Positions 8,849-17,554 are shown, numbered from the stretch's first letter. The stretch is DNA of 32,831 bases from an uncultured Eggerthellaceae bacterium (GCA_947564425.1 CANOBU010000015.1:1-32831), one strand, 5' to 3'. A program made the numbers and translations. The notes: generated by a model from the letters alone, not told the origin.

Positions 8849-8864
8849 CGGGCCTGCGGGCCCG
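8849..8864. repeat. Small GC hairpin between glmU and prs
   Basis: CGGGCC (8849-8854) and GGCCCG (8859-8864) close a TGCG loop, 21 bases after the glmU stop. No T-run follows, so termination would be weak; processing or transcript stabilisation is equally possible. The same GGCC-TGCG-GGCC core recurs at 23228-23245. Confidence 0.5.
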
Positions 8865-8896
8865 GGCCATCGACAAGAGAGGCAGGCAGAGCGCCC

Positions 8897-9868
8897 ATGA
8901 CCGAGATGCAGAAGACCATGGCGGTGTTTTCAGGATCGACCAATCCGGCTTTGGCCGAGGCCATCGCCCGCGAGCTGGGCGTATCCCTGGGCAATGTGAA
9001 GCTGGAGAAGTTCAGCAACGGCGAGATCTATGCCCGCTATCTCGAAAGCGTCCGGGGCGCCGATGTGTTCCTGATCCAGTCGGTGGCCGGCGACCATGTG
9101 AACGACGCCCTGATGGAGCTCCTTATCATGGCCGATGCCGCCAAGCGCGCCAGCGCCCGCAAGATAACCGCCGTGGTATCGCACTACGCCTATGCCCGCC
9201 AGGATCGCAAGGCTGCCGCTCGCGAGCCCATCACGGCGAAGCTGGTGGCCGACCTCATGCAGACCGCCGGCATCGACCGCGTGATGTCCATCGACCTGCA
9301 CCAGGGCCAGATCCAGGGCTTCTTCGATATCCCGGTGGACCACCTGACGGCCCTGCCCATCCTGGCCGATTACTTCAAGGCGAAGAACCTCGATTCCTCG
9401 AAGCTGTGCGTGGTGAGCCCCGATGTGGGTCGCGCCAAGGCCGCCAAGAAGCTCTCCGACATGCTCGATGCCGACCTGGCCATCATGCACAAGGGGCGCC
9501 CGGGCCACAACAAGGCCGAGATAACGGCCCTCATCGGCGATGTGAAGGGCAAGATCTGCATCCTGAACGACGATATGATCGACACCGGCGGCTCGGTGGT
9601 GGCGGCGGTGGACACGCTGCGCAACAACGGTGCCGAAGAGGTGTACGTCTGCACCACCCACCCCGTCTTCAGCGGCCCCGGCCTGGAACGCATGGCCAAC
9701 CTGGATGCGGCCGAGGTGGTGGTGTGCGATACCATCCCCGTGCCCGTGGAGTACCAGACGGGCAAGATCAAGGTGGTCTCGGTGGCGCCGCTGCTGGCCC
9801 GGGGCATGCAGCGCGTTTTCAGCAACGAGTCCGTATCGGACCTGTTCGACCCCGATTTCGCCCTCTAG
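8897..9868 (+). CDS. prs: Ribose-phosphate pyrophosphokinase
   Basis: Makes PRPP from ribose-5-phosphate and ATP for nucleotide, histidine, tryptophan and NAD synthesis. The 323-residue product is full length for class I enzymes. Visible landmarks are FSNGEIYARY near the N terminus, the catalytic flexible loop YARQDRKAAAREP (residues 99-111), the DLHQGQIQGFF region, and the PRPP-binding loop DDMIDTGGS (225-233). The start at 8897 has only a weak upstream site (GGCAGGCAGAG). It lies 69 bases after glmU and 18 before pth, an arrangement common in bacteria (glmU-prs-pth), and is probably co-transcribed with both. Confidence 0.97.
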   Translation: MTEMQKTMAVFSGSTNPALAEAIARELGVSLGNVKLEKFSNGEIYARYLESVRGADVFLIQSVAGDHVNDALMELLIMADAAKRASARKITAVVSHYAYARQDRKAAAREPITAKLVADLMQTAGIDRVMSIDLHQGQIQGFFDIPVDHLTALPILADYFKAKNLDSSKLCVVSPDVGRAKAAKKLSDMLDADLAIMHKGRPGHNKAEITALIGDVKGKICILNDDMIDTGGSVVAAVDTLRNNGAEEVYVCTTHPVFSGPGLERMANLDAAEVVVCDTIPVPVEYQTGKIKVVSVAPLLARGMQRVFSNESVSDLFDPDFAL

Positions 9869-9886
9869 CGGCCGGAAGCGGTGCCT

Positions 9887-10453
9887 ATGGAGCGCTACCT
9901 TATAGCGGGCCTGGGCAACCCGGGGCCGGAATACGAGGCGACGCGCCACAACGCGGGCTTCCGCGCCGTGGACGAGCTGGCCGGCGAGCTGGGAGCCCGC
10001 TATTGGAAGAACGAATGCGGCGCCCTTGCGGCCAAGGCATCCTGCGGCGATACCGAGGCCATCCTGGCCAAGCCCCAGAGCTTCATGAACGTTTCCGGCG
10101 GCCCGGTGAAGAAGCTGCTGGGCACCTACGGCATCGACCCGGGCCATCTGGTGGTCATCCATGACGAATTGGATATCCCGGCCGGTACCGTGCGGGTGAA
10201 GTTCGGCGGCGGCCATGCGGGCCACAACGGATTGCGCTCCATCTGCGACAAGCTGGGCACCCGCGACTGGTTCCGGGTGCGCACGGGCATCGGGCGCCCC
10301 CCCGGCCGCATGGACACGGCCGATTACGTCCTCAGCGCTCCCCGCGGCCAGGCGGCCGATGAGTTCGATGCCGCCGTGCATACCGCGGCGCAGGCGACGG
10401 TCTCGCTGCTGCGTTTCGGGCTGGAGCGCACCCAGAGGGATTTCAATGGCTGA
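9887..10453 (+). CDS. pth: Peptidyl-tRNA hydrolase
   Basis: Cleaves peptidyl-tRNA dropped from ribosomes, recycling tRNA. The 188-residue product has LIAGLGNPGPEYEATRHNAGF with Asn11 and catalytic His21, FMNVSGGPV, and IHDELDIPAG with Asp93, matching family active-site positions. ATG 9887 is preferred over GTG 9881 because GGAAG at 9873-9877 is better spaced to it. The last 8 bases overlap the start of the following MFS gene, so the transporter is translationally coupled although it has no obvious functional link. Confidence 0.96.
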   Translation: MERYLIAGLGNPGPEYEATRHNAGFRAVDELAGELGARYWKNECGALAAKASCGDTEAILAKPQSFMNVSGGPVKKLLGTYGIDPGHLVVIHDELDIPAGTVRVKFGGGHAGHNGLRSICDKLGTRDWFRVRTGIGRPPGRMDTADYVLSAPRGQAADEFDAAVHTAAQATVSLLRFGLERTQRDFNG

Positions 10454-11816
10454 TCGCAAAGGGGTATACGGCCTTTTCGCGCTGGTCACCATAGGGTCGG
10501 CCCTGGGGAACCTCTCCCAGACGGGGCTCAATGCCATGCTGCCCGCCGTCATGGCCGATTTCGGCGTGTCCGTAGCCGACGGCCAATGGCTCACCACGGG
10601 CTATATGCTGGTGATGGGCATCGCCGTGCCCGTGGCCGCCTTCCTCGCCCGCAAGCTGGATGACCGGGGCTATATGCTGCTGAGCTCCGGGCTGTTCGCA
10701 GCGGGCTCCCTCATCGATTGGATGGCGCCGGGGTTCGGCGCCATGCTGGCCGGCCGGCTGGTGCAGGCTGTGGCTGTGGGGCTCATGGTGCCCATGCTGC
10801 AGACGGTGGCCATGACGGGTTTCCCGCCGGGGCACCAGGCCACGGCTATGGGCGTGGCGGGCATCGCCCTGGGATTCGCCCCCAACATAGGCCCCATGGT
10901 GGGCGGCATGATGGATTCCGCCTTCGGCTGGCGCAGCTTCTTCGTGCTGCTGTTCGCGGTGTCGGCGGCGCTGCTCGTCCTTACCCTGCCGCTTGTGGCC
11001 AAGGCATCGCCTGCAGAGCCCGGCGCCCGCTTCGAGACGCTCTCGTTCATCTATTCCGCCCTGGGCTTCGGCGGCGTGCTGCTGGGCCTCTCCCAAGCGT
11101 CCAGCTTCGGTTTCGCAAGCCCCTGGTTCTGGGCGCCCGTGCTGGTGGGCTTGGTGTTCCTGGTGCTGTTCTGCCGTCGCCAGCGCCGCATCCCGGAACC
11201 GCTCATCGATCTGGATATATTCCGCTCGCGCCGCTACGACGACAGCCTTTTGGCATCGGTGTTCCTGTTCGCCAGCTATATGGGCGTCATGCTGGTGATC
11301 CCGCTGTATGTGCAGGATGCAGCGGGGGGCACGTCGTTCGATGCCGGGTTGGTGATCCTGCCCACCACCTTCACGGCTTTGGCGGTGAATCCGCTGGCCG
11401 GCTGGCTGGCCGATAGGATCAGCATCCGTACGGTGTCCCTGATATTCGGCGCCTTCCTGGCCGTGGGATCGGTGCTCTGCGTATTCGTCGGCGACGGTAC
11501 GCCCCTGTGGCTGCTCTCGGTGTACCAGACGGTGAGGGCCATAGGGGTCTCGGGCCTCATCGGGCCGCTGCTCACCTATGCGCTGGCCGGAATGCAGGGG
11601 CCGCTGGTGCCCCATGGCAGCTCGGCATCGGTGATCATCCGCCAAGTGGCGGCCACCTTCGGCACGGCCATCATGGTGCTGTGCGTATCTGCGCTGCAGG
11701 GTGCGGCCGCGGCGGGCGCCCTGCCGGCGGCGGCACCGTACCAGGCTGCCTTCGCCTTCTCGGCCCTCATGGGCTGCCTCTGCTTCGCCATCATCCTGTT
11801 CAGGGTGAAGCGCTAG
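10446..11816 (+). CDS. MFS drug/H+ antiporter-like transporter, DHA2 type
   Basis: Integral membrane exporter of the major facilitator superfamily; substrate unknown. The 456-residue product has about 14 hydrophobic segments, typical of the DHA2 (EmrB/QacA) group. Recognisable motifs are ADGQWLTTGYMLVMGIAVPV near TM2, the loop RKLDDRG where motif A lies (a weak match), and GIALGFAPNIGPMVGGMM, the motif-C antiporter signature in TM5. GAGGG lies 6 bases before the ATG at 10446, inside pth. No transcriptional regulator is adjacent and no membrane-fusion partner is present, so it probably acts alone in the cytoplasmic membrane. Confidence 0.88.
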   Translation: MADRKGVYGLFALVTIGSALGNLSQTGLNAMLPAVMADFGVSVADGQWLTTGYMLVMGIAVPVAAFLARKLDDRGYMLLSSGLFAAGSLIDWMAPGFGAMLAGRLVQAVAVGLMVPMLQTVAMTGFPPGHQATAMGVAGIALGFAPNIGPMVGGMMDSAFGWRSFFVLLFAVSAALLVLTLPLVAKASPAEPGARFETLSFIYSALGFGGVLLGLSQASSFGFASPWFWAPVLVGLVFLVLFCRRQRRIPEPLIDLDIFRSRRYDDSLLASVFLFASYMGVMLVIPLYVQDAAGGTSFDAGLVILPTTFTALAVNPLAGWLADRISIRTVSLIFGAFLAVGSVLCVFVGDGTPLWLLSVYQTVRAIGVSGLIGPLLTYALAGMQGPLVPHGSSASVIIRQVAATFGTAIMVLCVSALQGAAAAGALPAAAPYQAAFAFSALMGCLCFAIILFRVKR

Positions 11817-11838
11817 GGGCCGCATCCCCGGTGGGCGC

Positions 11839-11852
11839 GCGGCCCCGGCCGC
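11839..11852. terminator. GC hairpin between convergent MFS and glutaredoxin genes
   Basis: GCGGCC and GGCCGC flank two cytosines in the 42-base gap between converging genes. It is the only stem-forming sequence there, so it may end both transcripts, but it lacks a T-run and the stem is short. Confidence 0.35.
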
Positions 11853-11858
11853 AGGCGA

Positions 11859-12095
11859 TTAGGAAGCCAGCTCCCCCAGTTTGGCCAGAACGGCATCGTT
11901 GCCCTCGATGAGCTCGCCGTCCACGTACAGGAAGGGGATGTTGTCCGCATTGCCGCCCAAGGCGGTCAGCTCGTCGAACGGCCCCTGCTGCTCGACATCG
12001 CGCAGGTCCAGCTCGATGCCGTTCTCCTGGGCGAAGTGCACCGCCACCGAGCACGTGGGGCACGGGGCCCAGTAGTAAAGGATCGGCTTCTCCAT
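11859..12095 (-). CDS. Glutaredoxin-like thioredoxin-fold protein (CPTC)
   Basis: Small predicted dithiol oxidoreductase, 78 residues, the normal size of a one-domain glutaredoxin. The active site is Cys12-Pro-Thr-Cys15 after YYWAP, and the cis-proline loop appears as NIPFLYVDGELIEGNDAVL. CPxC with Tyr/Trp before it suggests a glutaredoxin or NrdH-like redoxin rather than a thioredoxin (WCGPC); the partner is not evident. The start at 12095 is supported by GGAGGAGG 5 bases upstream. It is a lone gene between a convergent MFS gene and a divergent SDR gene. A TATCAT box on this strand (12133-12128) is a weak promoter candidate without a -35. Confidence 0.85.
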   Translation of the reverse strand: MEKPILYYWAPCPTCSVAVHFAQENGIELDLRDVEQQGPFDELTALGGNADNIPFLYVDGELIEGNDAVLAKLGELAS

Positions 12096-12353
12096 AGGTT
12101 CCTCCTCCGTCGTTGCGTGCATGTCCCATGATACCCTACCGTCTTCGGCCGCCGCTGCCGGGCAGCGTTCCGTTGCGCCATGGAAAACTATCCCGGGGAT
12201 GCCCCGCTGCCCTGTCCGGTTATCTTGGGAGTTGCCCGGTAAGCCGCCCCGGCAGGGCGCGGCCCCCTTCCCGACCGTTCGGCCCCTTTGTCATCGGATG
12301 GAAACAGAGGGCGCCTTCAATCTGGTAGGGTGGAGGGGCAATCGATAGCGCAG

Positions 12354-12370
12354 CCTGCGGGTCCCGCAGG
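12354..12370 (+). repeat. Hairpin just before the SDR ribosome binding site
   Basis: CCTGCGGG and CCCGCAGG form a perfect dyad around one T (a practical loop of 3-5 bases), ending 6 bases before the AAGGAGG site of the SDR gene. It could tune translation. The rest of the 292-base gap (12096-12387) shows no gene and no convincing promoter in this direction. Confidence 0.45.
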
Positions 12371-12387
12371 GGAATCAAGGAGGAACC

Positions 12388-13188
12388 ATGGGTTTTCTGG
12401 AAGGTAAGACAGCCATCATCACCGGCGCGGGCTTCGCGGCCCTCAAGGACGGCTCGGCCGGTTCCATCGGCTACGGCATAGCCACGGCCTATGCCAAGGA
12501 AGGGGCCAACCTGGTTATAACCGGCCGCAACGTGGCGAAGCTCGAGGCAGCCAAGGAGAAGCTCGAGGCCGCCTACGGCATCCGCGTGCTGGCCGTGCAG
12601 GCCGATGTGAATGCCGGCGCCGACAATGCCGCCGTGGTGCAGAACGTGGTGGACCGCGCCATCGCGGAGTTCGGCCGCATCGACGTGCTGGTGAACAACG
12701 CCCAGGCCTCGGCTTCCGGCGTCACCCTGGCCGACCATACCACCGACCAGTTCGACCTGGCCATCTATTCGGGCCTCTACGCCACCTTCTACTATATGCA
12801 GGCTTGCTACCCGCACCTGAAGGAGACCAAGGGGTCCGTCATCAACTTCGCCAGCGGCGCGGGCCTCTTCGGCAACTACGGCCAGTGCGCCTATGCGGCC
12901 GCCAAGGAGGGCATCCGCGGCATGAGCCGCGTAGCCGCCACCGAGTGGGGCCCCGACGGCATCAACGTGAATGTGGTGTGCCCCCTGGCCTGGACCGCCG
13001 CCCTCGAGAACTTCCAGGAGCAGTACCCCGACGCCTTCGAGGCCAACGTGCACATGCCCCCCATGGGCCACTACGGCAATGTGGAGACCGAAATCGGCCG
13101 CGTGGTAGTGCAGCTGGCCAACCCCGACTTCAAGTTCATGAGCGGCGAGACGATCACCCTGGAAGGCGGTATGGGCCAGCGCCCCTAG
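12388..13188 (+). CDS. SDR-family NAD(P)-dependent oxidoreductase
   Basis: Rossmann-fold dehydrogenase of 266 residues; substrate unknown. The catalytic tetrad is complete: Asn103/104 in VNNAQ, Ser156 in NFASGAG, Tyr169 and Lys173 in YAAAKEG. The cofactor loop is unusual: TGAG (12-15) is separated from SIGYGIA (26-32) by about eleven extra residues (FAALKDGSAGS). The SIxxGIA ending recalls the divergent enoyl-ACP reductases (FabI), while the active site is classical. An Asp after the second strand is absent; TGRN there suits NADP(H). AAGGAGG precedes the ATG by 4 bases. Gut Coriobacteriia use SDRs on steroids and bile acids, but nothing here shows that substrate. Confidence 0.85.
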   Translation: MGFLEGKTAIITGAGFAALKDGSAGSIGYGIATAYAKEGANLVITGRNVAKLEAAKEKLEAAYGIRVLAVQADVNAGADNAAVVQNVVDRAIAEFGRIDVLVNNAQASASGVTLADHTTDQFDLAIYSGLYATFYYMQACYPHLKETKGSVINFASGAGLFGNYGQCAYAAAKEGIRGMSRVAATEWGPDGINVNVVCPLAWTAALENFQEQYPDAFEANVHMPPMGHYGNVETEIGRVVVQLANPDFKFMSGETITLEGGMGQRP

Positions 13189-13229
13189 AGCGCGCTCTAG
13201 GGAGCACTGGGGCGCTCGCATGTTGTGCG

Positions 13230-13345
13230 CTCGCATGCTGCGCATGCATTGCGGACGGCTCGCATGCTGCGCATGCATTGCGGACGGCTCGCATGCTGCG
13301 CATGCATTGCGGATGGCTCGCATGCTGCGCATGCATCGCTGATGG
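13230..13345. repeat. Four tandem 29-bp repeats with internal dyads
   Basis: Units start at 13230, 13259, 13288 and 13317, each opening CTCGCATGCTGCGCATGC. The first two are identical, the third differs by one base, and the fourth diverges in its last third; a partial copy (GCTCGCATGTTGTG) sits just upstream from 13215. Each unit holds the dyad GCATGC-TGC-GCATGC, so every copy can form a hairpin or bind a dimer. The array occupies most of the gap between the SDR stop and the metal-ATPase promoter. There are no spacers between units. Confidence 0.9.
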
Positions 13346-13364
13346 GTTACGGGTTGCTTTCTGT

Positions 13365-13395
13365 TTGAGGGGGGCAGTCGGAATTGTACTATAAT
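13365..13395 (+). promoter_or_regulatory. Promoter of the copper-type ATPase gene
   Basis: A consensus TATAAT (13390-13395) is preceded at 19 bases by TTGAGG (13365-13370). A 19-base spacer is longer than optimal; MerR-family metal activators such as CueR use such promoters, though no dyad is visible in this spacer. The start would be near 13402. A second TATAAT at 13419-13424 has no -35. The surrounding 13381-13425 stretch is very A/T-rich. Confidence 0.6.
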
Positions 13396-13402
13396 ATATA
13401 CG

Positions 13403-13420
13403 TATGAGCATATGTTCATA
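13403..13420 (+). promoter_or_regulatory. ArsR/SmtB-like operator dyad
   Basis: TATGAGCA-TA-TGTTCATA is an 8-2-8 dyad with 15 of 16 arm bases symmetric in pairs (one mismatched pair). ArsR/SmtB metal-sensor repressors recognise sites centred on TGAACA and TGTTCA halves, often overlapping the start of metal-efflux genes. Its position immediately after the -10 box fits repression released by metal. No sensor gene is present in the window, so the assignment rests on the motif and context. Confidence 0.45.
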
Positions 13421-13447
13421 TAATAGGTAATCCCAGGAGGAGCGGGC

Positions 13448-15706
13448 ATGGAGAAGAAGATACGCCTGGCCATCGAGGGCATGCATTGCGCGAACTGCGC
13501 GATGAACATCGAGAAGCACTACCGCGAGACCCCCGGCGTGGTGGATGTGGCGGTGAACCTGGCAAACAACACCGGCACCGTCACCTTCGATGCCGATGCC
13601 GCCACGATCGACGACATGCTGCACGTGTTCGATGACCTGTCCTTCACGGCCGAGGTCATCCCCGAGGATGCCCCCTTGGTCGATGAGGGGCGCCGGGCCA
13701 AGGAGGCGGCCCGTACCCGCCGGGATATCCGCGTGTTCGCCGCCGCGGCCGTGCTCACGGTGCTCATCGTGGCCATCGGCATGGTGCCCGGTTGGCATAT
13801 GGCGGTGGGAGGCACCCTGGCGAGCCTGTTCACCGACGGCCACCCCACCCACGTGCAGGCCATGTTCGCAGGCAATATCGCGCTGCTGGTGCTCACGGTG
13901 CCGGTGCAGTTCTGCTGCGGCGCCCGGTTCTACAAGGGGGCCTGGGGTTCCCTGAAGGGCGGCAGCGCCAACATGGACGTGCTGGTGGCGCTCGGCACCA
14001 GCATCGCCTTCCTGTTCTCGCTGTGGATCACCTTCCTGCCGGTGCTGCGCAACGAATGGACCGATGCCGAGGTGGCCCTGGCCATAAACGACGGCATGCC
14101 CTATTTCGAGACCTGCGCCATGCTGATCACCTTCGTGCTGCTGGGCAAGATCCTGGAGGCCCGGGCCAAAGGGGCCACCAACCAGGCCATCGAGGCGCTG
14201 ATGAACCTTGCGCCGCCCACGGCCCTGGTGGTACGCGGCGGCCGGCAGCAGGAGGTGCCCCTGGCCCAGGTGATGGCCGGCGATACGGTGCTGGTGCGGC
14301 CCGGCGAGAAGATCCCCGTGGACGCCGTGGTGGCCGAGGGCTCCTCGGAGGTCGATGAATCCATGCTGACAGGGGAGTCGCTGCCCGTGGTGAAGGGCCC
14401 CGGCGACGAGGTGACCGGCGGCACGGTGAACGCCACCGGGTCGCTCACCCTGAAGGCCCTGCGCGTGGGGGCCGATTCCACCCTGGCCCGCATCGTGCGG
14501 GCCGTGGAGGATGCCCAGGGCTCGAAGGCGCCCGTGCAGCGCATGGCCGACAGGATAGCCTCGGTCTTCGTGCCGGTCATTCTGCTGATAGCCCTGGCCA
14601 CGTTCCTTGTATGGTTCTTCTTCATCCCGCCCGAGGGCGTGAACTCCCTGCTCACCCAATCGCTCATGCCGGCTATCGCGGTGATATGCGTTGCCTGCCC
14701 CTGCGCCCTGGGCCTGGCCACGCCCACGGCCCTCATGGTGGGCATGGGCAAGGGCGCCCAGCTGGGTATCCTGATAAAGGACGGCGAGGTTATGGAGCGC
14801 CTGGGCAAGCTGGACGCCGCCGTCTTCGACAAGACGGGCACCATCACTGCGGGCACCCCTGCGGTTGTTGCCTGCGATGTGCCCGATGATGCCCTGCGCC
14901 TGGCCGCTGCGCTGGAGGCCCGCAGCGAGCATCCTCTGGCCCGGGCCGTCTGCGCCTATGCCGAGCAGCGGGGGGTGCTGGGCACCTCCCAGCCGGGAAG
15001 CGGCGATGCCTGCGGGTTGCCCGTGGAAGATTTCCAGGCCGTGGTGGGCAAGGGCGTGCGGGGCATCGTGGAGGGCCATGAGGTGTTCGTGGGCTCGCGC
15101 GTGGCGGTGGACGGCGTCGATAAGGGCGGTTTCTCCTTCCGCGACGAGCCCAAGCCCGATGCCCGGGCGGCCATCGCCGAGCTGGAGGGCTCCTACGGCA
15201 TCGGCTGCTATATGGTGACCGGCGACGAAGCCGAGACGGCCGCCGCCGTGGCCGCCGAGGTGGGCATCCCCGCCGACCACGTGTTCGCCGGAGTGCTGCC
15301 CCTGGCCAAGGCCGAGCGCGTCGGGGAGGTGCGCGACGGGCTGTCATCGGGCAGCGGTTCCGGCCGGGCCGTCGTGGCCTTCGCCGGCGACGGCATAAAC
15401 GATGCGCCAGCCCTGGCCGCGGCCGACATCGGCATCGTCATGGCCAGCGGCACCGATGTGGCCATCGACGCCGGCCAGATGGTGCTCATGCGCAACCGCC
15501 TGTCCGATATGGTGGTGGCCCTGCGCTTGTCGCGGGCCATCATGCGCAAGATAAAGCAGAACCTGTTCTGGGCCCTCATCTACAACTGCATCATGATCCC
15601 TCTGGCGGCGGTGGGTATCCTGGCACCGGCCCTGGCCGGGGCGGCCATGGCCCTGAGCAGCGTGACGGTGGTTTGCAATTCGCTGCTTTTGAAGCGGTTC
15701 CGCTGA
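13448..15706 (+). CDS. Copper-type P1B ATPase (heavy-metal translocating)
   Basis: Membrane pump exporting Cu+ (probably) with ATP. The 752-residue product opens with one HMA domain (GMHCANC, Cys14 and Cys17), then eight expected membrane helices, an actuator domain with LTGESLPV, the metal-site CPC (Cys417-Pro-Cys419 in [11 protein letters not shown]), the phosphorylation motif DKTGT with Asp461, the SEHPLA nucleotide-binding motif and [10 protein letters not shown]. The last helices carry [10 protein letters not shown] and [12 protein letters not shown], as in Cu+ pumps of the CopA group. AGGAGG lies 7 bases before the ATG. No chaperone or sensor gene is adjacent. Silver transport is also possible; Zn/Cd pumps lack the YN and MxxSS signatures. 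Confidence 0.93.
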   Translation: MEKKIRLAIEGMHCANCAMNIEKHYRETPGVVDVAVNLANNTGTVTFDADAATIDDMLHVFDDLSFTAEVIPEDAPLVDEGRRAKEAARTRRDIRVFAAAAVLTVLIVAIGMVPGWHMAVGGTLASLFTDGHPTHVQAMFAGNIALLVLTVPVQFCCGARFYKGAWGSLKGGSANMDVLVALGTSIAFLFSLWITFLPVLRNEWTDAEVALAINDGMPYFETCAMLITFVLLGKILEARAKGATNQAIEALMNLAPPTALVVRGGRQQEVPLAQVMAGDTVLVRPGEKIPVDAVVAEGSSEVDESMLTGESLPVVKGPGDEVTGGTVNATGSLTLKALRVGADSTLARIVRAVEDAQGSKAPVQRMADRIASVFVPVILLIALATFLVWFFFIPPEGVNSLLTQSLMPAIAVICVACPCALGLATPTALMVGMGKGAQLGILIKDGEVMERLGKLDAAVFDKTGTITAGTPAVVACDVPDDALRLAAALEARSEHPLARAVCAYAEQRGVLGTSQPGSGDACGLPVEDFQAVVGKGVRGIVEGHEVFVGSRVAVDGVDKGGFSFRDEPKPDARAAIAELEGSYGIGCYMVTGDEAETAAAVAAEVGIPADHVFAGVLPLAKAERVGEVRDGLSSGSGSGRAVVAFAGDGINDAPALAAADIGIVMASGTDVAIDAGQMVLMRNRLSDMVVALRLSRAIMRKIKQNLFWALIYNCIMIPLAAVGILAPALAGAAMALSSVTVVCNSLLLKRFR

Positions 15707-15732
15707 AACGCCTGTGACTCTTGCGCTACAAT
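15703..15732 (+). promoter_or_regulatory. Probable aspS promoter
   Basis: CTGAAA (15703-15708), overlapping the ATPase stop codon, is followed after 18 bases by TACAAT (15727-15732). The start would fall near 15739, about 37 bases before aspS. Confidence 0.5.
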
Positions 15733-15775
15733 GTTGCGGTTTGCGGAATGAGAGCCCGAGGAGCGGAAGAACACC

Positions 15776-17554
15776 ATGATGGACTTCGAGAACCGGTATT
15801 GCATGCATACGGCCACCTGCGGCGAGCTTCGCGCCGCCGATTGCGGCGAGGAAGTGACGCTGGCCGGCTGGGCCTGGCACACCCGCGACCACGGCGGCCT
15901 GATATTCGTGGATTTGCGCGACCGAACCGGCTACACCCAGATCGTGGTGGATCCCGATTGCGTGACCCCCGATGAGTTCCGCGAGGCCGAGCATTTCGGC
16001 CGCGAGGACGTGCTGAAGGTGACGGGCACCGTGCGCAGGCGCGACGACGAGGCTGTGAACCCGAATATGGCGACGGGCGAGATAGAGGTGCTGGCCCGCA
16101 GCCTGGAGGTGCTGAACAAGTCGAAGACGCCCCCGTTCTCCATCGAGGACGGCATCGAGACCGACGAGACCACCCGTATGAAGTGGCGCTACCTGGATCT
16201 GCGCCGTCCCGAGATGTACGGCAACCTGAGGCTGCGCCACGAGGTGGCGGCCGCCATGCGCAAGGCCCTGAACGAGCGGGGCTTCATCGAGGTGGAAACC
16301 CCCATCCTGGCGAATTCCACCCCCGAGGGCGCCCGCGACTACATCGTGCCCAGCCGCCCCAATCCCGGTCGCTTCTACGCCCTGCCCCAGAGCCCCCAGC
16401 AGTTCAAGCAGATGCTGATGGCCGCCGGGGTTGAGCGCTACTACCAGATAGCCCGCTGCTTCCGCGACGAGGACCTCCGCGCCGACCGCCAACCCGAGTT
16501 CACCCAGGTGGATATCGAGATGTCCTTCGTCGAGGGCGACGATGTGATGGATATGATGGAAGGCGTGATGCAGGAGACCCTCGAGGCGGTGGGGGTGCAT
16601 CAGGAATTCCCGCTGCAGCGCATGCCCTATGCCGAGGCCATGGACCGCTTCGGCTGCGACCGGCCCGATACCCGCTTCGGCATGGAGCTGGTTGACCTCA
16701 CCGATATCGTGCGCGGCTGCGGCTTCGGCGTATTCTCGAAGGCGGTGGAGGCCGGCGGCGTGGTGAAGGCCATCAACGCCAAGGGTGCCGGCAATTGGTC
16801 GCGCGGCGATGTGGAGAAGCTGGGCGACATCGCGGCCGAGAACGGGGCCAAGGGCATGGCCTGGATCGCCTTCACCGACGACGGCCAGGAGAAGAGCCCC
16901 ATCATCAAGTTCTTCGAACCCGAGGTCTACGAGCGCCTGAAGGAGGCCATGGACGCCCAGCCCGGCGACCTGCTGCTGTTCGCGGCCGATAAGCCGGCTG
17001 TGGCCAATGCGGTACTGTCGGCCCTGCGCCTGGCGATGGCCGACGCCCTGGATATCCCCCGCGAGGGCCATGCCCTGCTGTGGGTGGTGAACTTCCCCAT
17101 GTTCAAGTACGACGAGGACGAGAAGAAGTATGCGGCCGAGCACCATCCCTTCACCATGGTGCGCGCCGAGGACCTCGACAAGATAGAGGATGCCCCCTTG
17201 GAGTGCGGAAGCTATTCCTACGACCTCATCATGGATGGCTTCGAGGTGGGGGGCGGCACCATACGTATCCACACCTCTGACCTGCAGCGCCGGGTCTTGC
17301 GCCGCCTGGGCCTTTCCGATGAGCAGATCGATGAGAAGTTCGGACACCTGATCAATGCGCTCGACCTCGGGGCGCCGCCCCATGGCGGCATCGCCTTGGG
17401 CCTCGACCGCCTGGTCATGCTTTTGGCTGGCAAGGATTCCATCCGCGATGTCATCGCGTTCCCCAAGACCAGCTCGGCGGCCGATCCCATGACCGGGGCC
17501 CCCTCGGAGGTGACGGCGCGTCAGCTGAAAGAGGTGTCGCTGCGGCTGCTCTAG
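15776..17554 (+). CDS. aspS: Aspartyl-tRNA synthetase, bacterial type, probably non-discriminating
   Basis: Charges tRNA-Asp. The 592-residue length and the large GAD insertion identify the bacterial form. An N-terminal OB-fold anticodon domain (to about 115) is followed by the class II core: motif 2 around RCFRDEDLRADRQPEFTQVD, the insertion (about 300-430), and motif 3 in GIALGLDRLVMLL. His39 in TRDHGG aligns with the His that in non-discriminating enzymes replaces the Leu of discriminating ones, so it may also charge tRNA-Asn for GatCAB. Two adjacent ATGs (15776, 15779) are possible starts, with GAGGAG about 12 bases upstream. The usual actinobacterial neighbour hisS is not beside it. Confidence 0.96.
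   Translation: MMDFENRYCMHTATCGELRAADCGEEVTLAGWAWHTRDHGGLIFVDLRDRTGYTQIVVDPDCVTPDEFREAEHFGREDVLKVTGTVRRRDDEAVNPNMATGEIEVLARSLEVLNKSKTPPFSIEDGIETDETTRMKWRYLDLRRPEMYGNLRLRHEVAAAMRKALNERGFIEVETPILANSTPEGARDYIVPSRPNPGRFYALPQSPQQFKQMLMAAGVERYYQIARCFRDEDLRADRQPEFTQVDIEMSFVEGDDVMDMMEGVMQETLEAVGVHQEFPLQRMPYAEAMDRFGCDRPDTRFGMELVDLTDIVRGCGFGVFSKAVEAGGVVKAINAKGAGNWSRGDVEKLGDIAAENGAKGMAWIAFTDDGQEKSPIIKFFEPEVYERLKEAMDAQPGDLLLFAADKPAVANAVLSALRLAMADALDIPREGHALLWVVNFPMFKYDEDEKKYAAEHHPFTMVRAEDLDKIEDAPLECGSYSYDLIMDGFEVGGGTIRIHTSDLQRRVLRRLGLSDEQIDEKFGHLINALDLGAPPHGGIALGLDRLVMLLAGKDSIRDVIAFPKTSSAADPMTGAPSEVTARQLKEVSLRLL

Noticed and set aside
13230-13345. CRISPR array
   Set aside because: The 29-bp units are directly adjacent with no unique spacers between them, and no cas genes are in the window.
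13365-13395. CueR/MerR-controlled promoter
   Set aside because: The 19-base spacer fits, but no dyad is visible within it; the nearby ArsR-like dyad explains the site better.
13200-13400. Cys/His-rich peptide encoded through the tandem repeats
   Set aside because: The open frames simply translate the repeat; there is no start site with a ribosome binding site and no family resemblance.
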